Assembly (NCBI GenBank): GCA_021414045.1
Contig: JAIOPF010000302.1
Coordinates: forward strand, 1-6,331
Source of the DNA: Deltaproteobacteria bacterium
GTDB taxonomy: Bacteria > UBA10199 > DSSB01
Reading direction: 5' to 3'
Length of the DNA stretch: 6,331 nucleotides
The translations under genes and the position numbers were made by a program. Shown piece after piece: positions 5,897 through 6,331 of this stretch. Numbering within the stretch: the stretch's first letter is position 1; each line of letters starts with the position of its first letter. The notes below the pieces were generated by a model. That model searched no databases. It saw nothing but the letters and a program-made list of their open reading frames with translations, and was not told where the DNA came from.

Positions 5897-6331
5897 TTAT
5901 TTCTTTTTATATTCGAAAAGGTCGTCGGATAAGCCCGGATTGAACTCGACTTTTTCGAAGATGTAATGGCTGACGTTTCCGGAATCCGTGTAGAGAAAAA
6001 CCTCCCTAGCTTGGGCGCTTTCCGGATCGAAGCCCATCACCAGCCATTGCAAACTGGATCGTTTTTGCAAGGGTGTCAATTCCAACCACGTCAGGCCCTG
6101 TTTCTCGCGTTTCAGGTCGGTCCATTTTTTGGGATCGACTTCCTCCACGGCGAAGTCGCGCTTCAATTGGCCCAAGCCTCCCAGGAAACTCAGGGCCTCG
6201 GCGGGCATGGTTTCATCGTTCAAGGGATAGCTTTGGGCCTGAGAATCCCCCGTCTCGAAGATCCAGAGGGTTTTCGCGTTGCTCAAGTAGTTACGGCCCT
6301 GGGGTCCCTCGTAACGTATCGCCATCTTGTT
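5897..6331 (-). CDS. lolA: Outer-membrane lipoprotein carrier LolA-like protein (5' partial)
   Basis: LolA carries lipoproteins through the periplasm from the LolCDE transporter to the outer membrane. The frame is open to the right edge and 144 residues are visible. The first Met inside the window (6325) is internal: family members carry the W/R-x-YEGP segment well inside the protein, and the codons Asn-Lys precede it. Family features are RYEGPQGRNYLSNAKTLWIF (the beta-hairpin with 'dGktlW'), a LSFLGGLGQLKRDF helix, a strand pair WLELTPLQK and LQWLVMGFDPES, VFLYTDSGNVSHYIF, and the closing FNPGLSDDLFEYKKK. Roughly the first 50-70 residues, including the expected signal peptide, lie outside the window. 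It ends in TAA 16 bases before yajQ. The gene name is given by family resemblance; a LolA-like paralog cannot be excluded. Confidence 0.88.
   Translation of the reverse strand, partial: NKMAIRYEGPQGRNYLSNAKTLWIFETGDSQAQSYPLNDETMPAEALSFLGGLGQLKRDFAVEEVDPKKWTDLKREKQGLTWLELTPLQKRSSLQWLVMGFDPESAQAREVFLYTDSGNVSHYIFEKVEFNPGLSDDLFEYKKK

Overview
The window comes from the chromosome of a Gram-negative bacterium. It carries the 3' part of a lolA-type gene (periplasmic carrier of outer-membrane lipoproteins), which implies a double membrane, and a standard YajQ gene. Base composition is moderately GC-rich, close to 60% by eye. The large gene-family proteins resemble the poorly characterised proteins of deltaproteobacteria-like lineages, but that placement is tentative because nothing here fixes the taxonomy. 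No tRNA, rRNA, CRISPR array, insertion sequence or phage gene is visible.

Every gene supported here is on the minus strand, so transcription runs from high to low coordinates. First come lolA (5897-6331, cut by the right edge) and yajQ (5395-5880), 16 bases apart and probably co-transcribed. Next is a 130-base gap (5265-5394) with an imperfect hairpin. Two large genes follow. Gene A (2898-5264, 788 aa) is complete. Gene B (1-2837, 945 codons visible) runs off the left edge without a stop. A and B are 60 bases apart and probably form one transcription unit.

The interesting part is the A/B pair. Both proteins share an N-terminal module of about 275 residues (A 26-300, B 42-316) that aligns by eye without a single gap: a TPR-like helical hairpin followed by Gly/Ala-rich hydrophobic helices. 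Both then have a low-complexity linker, after which they are unrelated. A ends in two tandem copies of a domain of about 190 residues whose second half looks STAS-like. B has a HAD-phosphatase-like domain with its motifs preserved, followed by a region resembling the start of an Sfp/PKS-type 4'-phosphopantetheinyl transferase in which the usual signature residues are altered. This is the layout of a modular family: constant head, interchangeable tail. The function is unknown.

The housekeeping genes lolA and yajQ have clear family assignments. For A and B only domain-level statements are justified.
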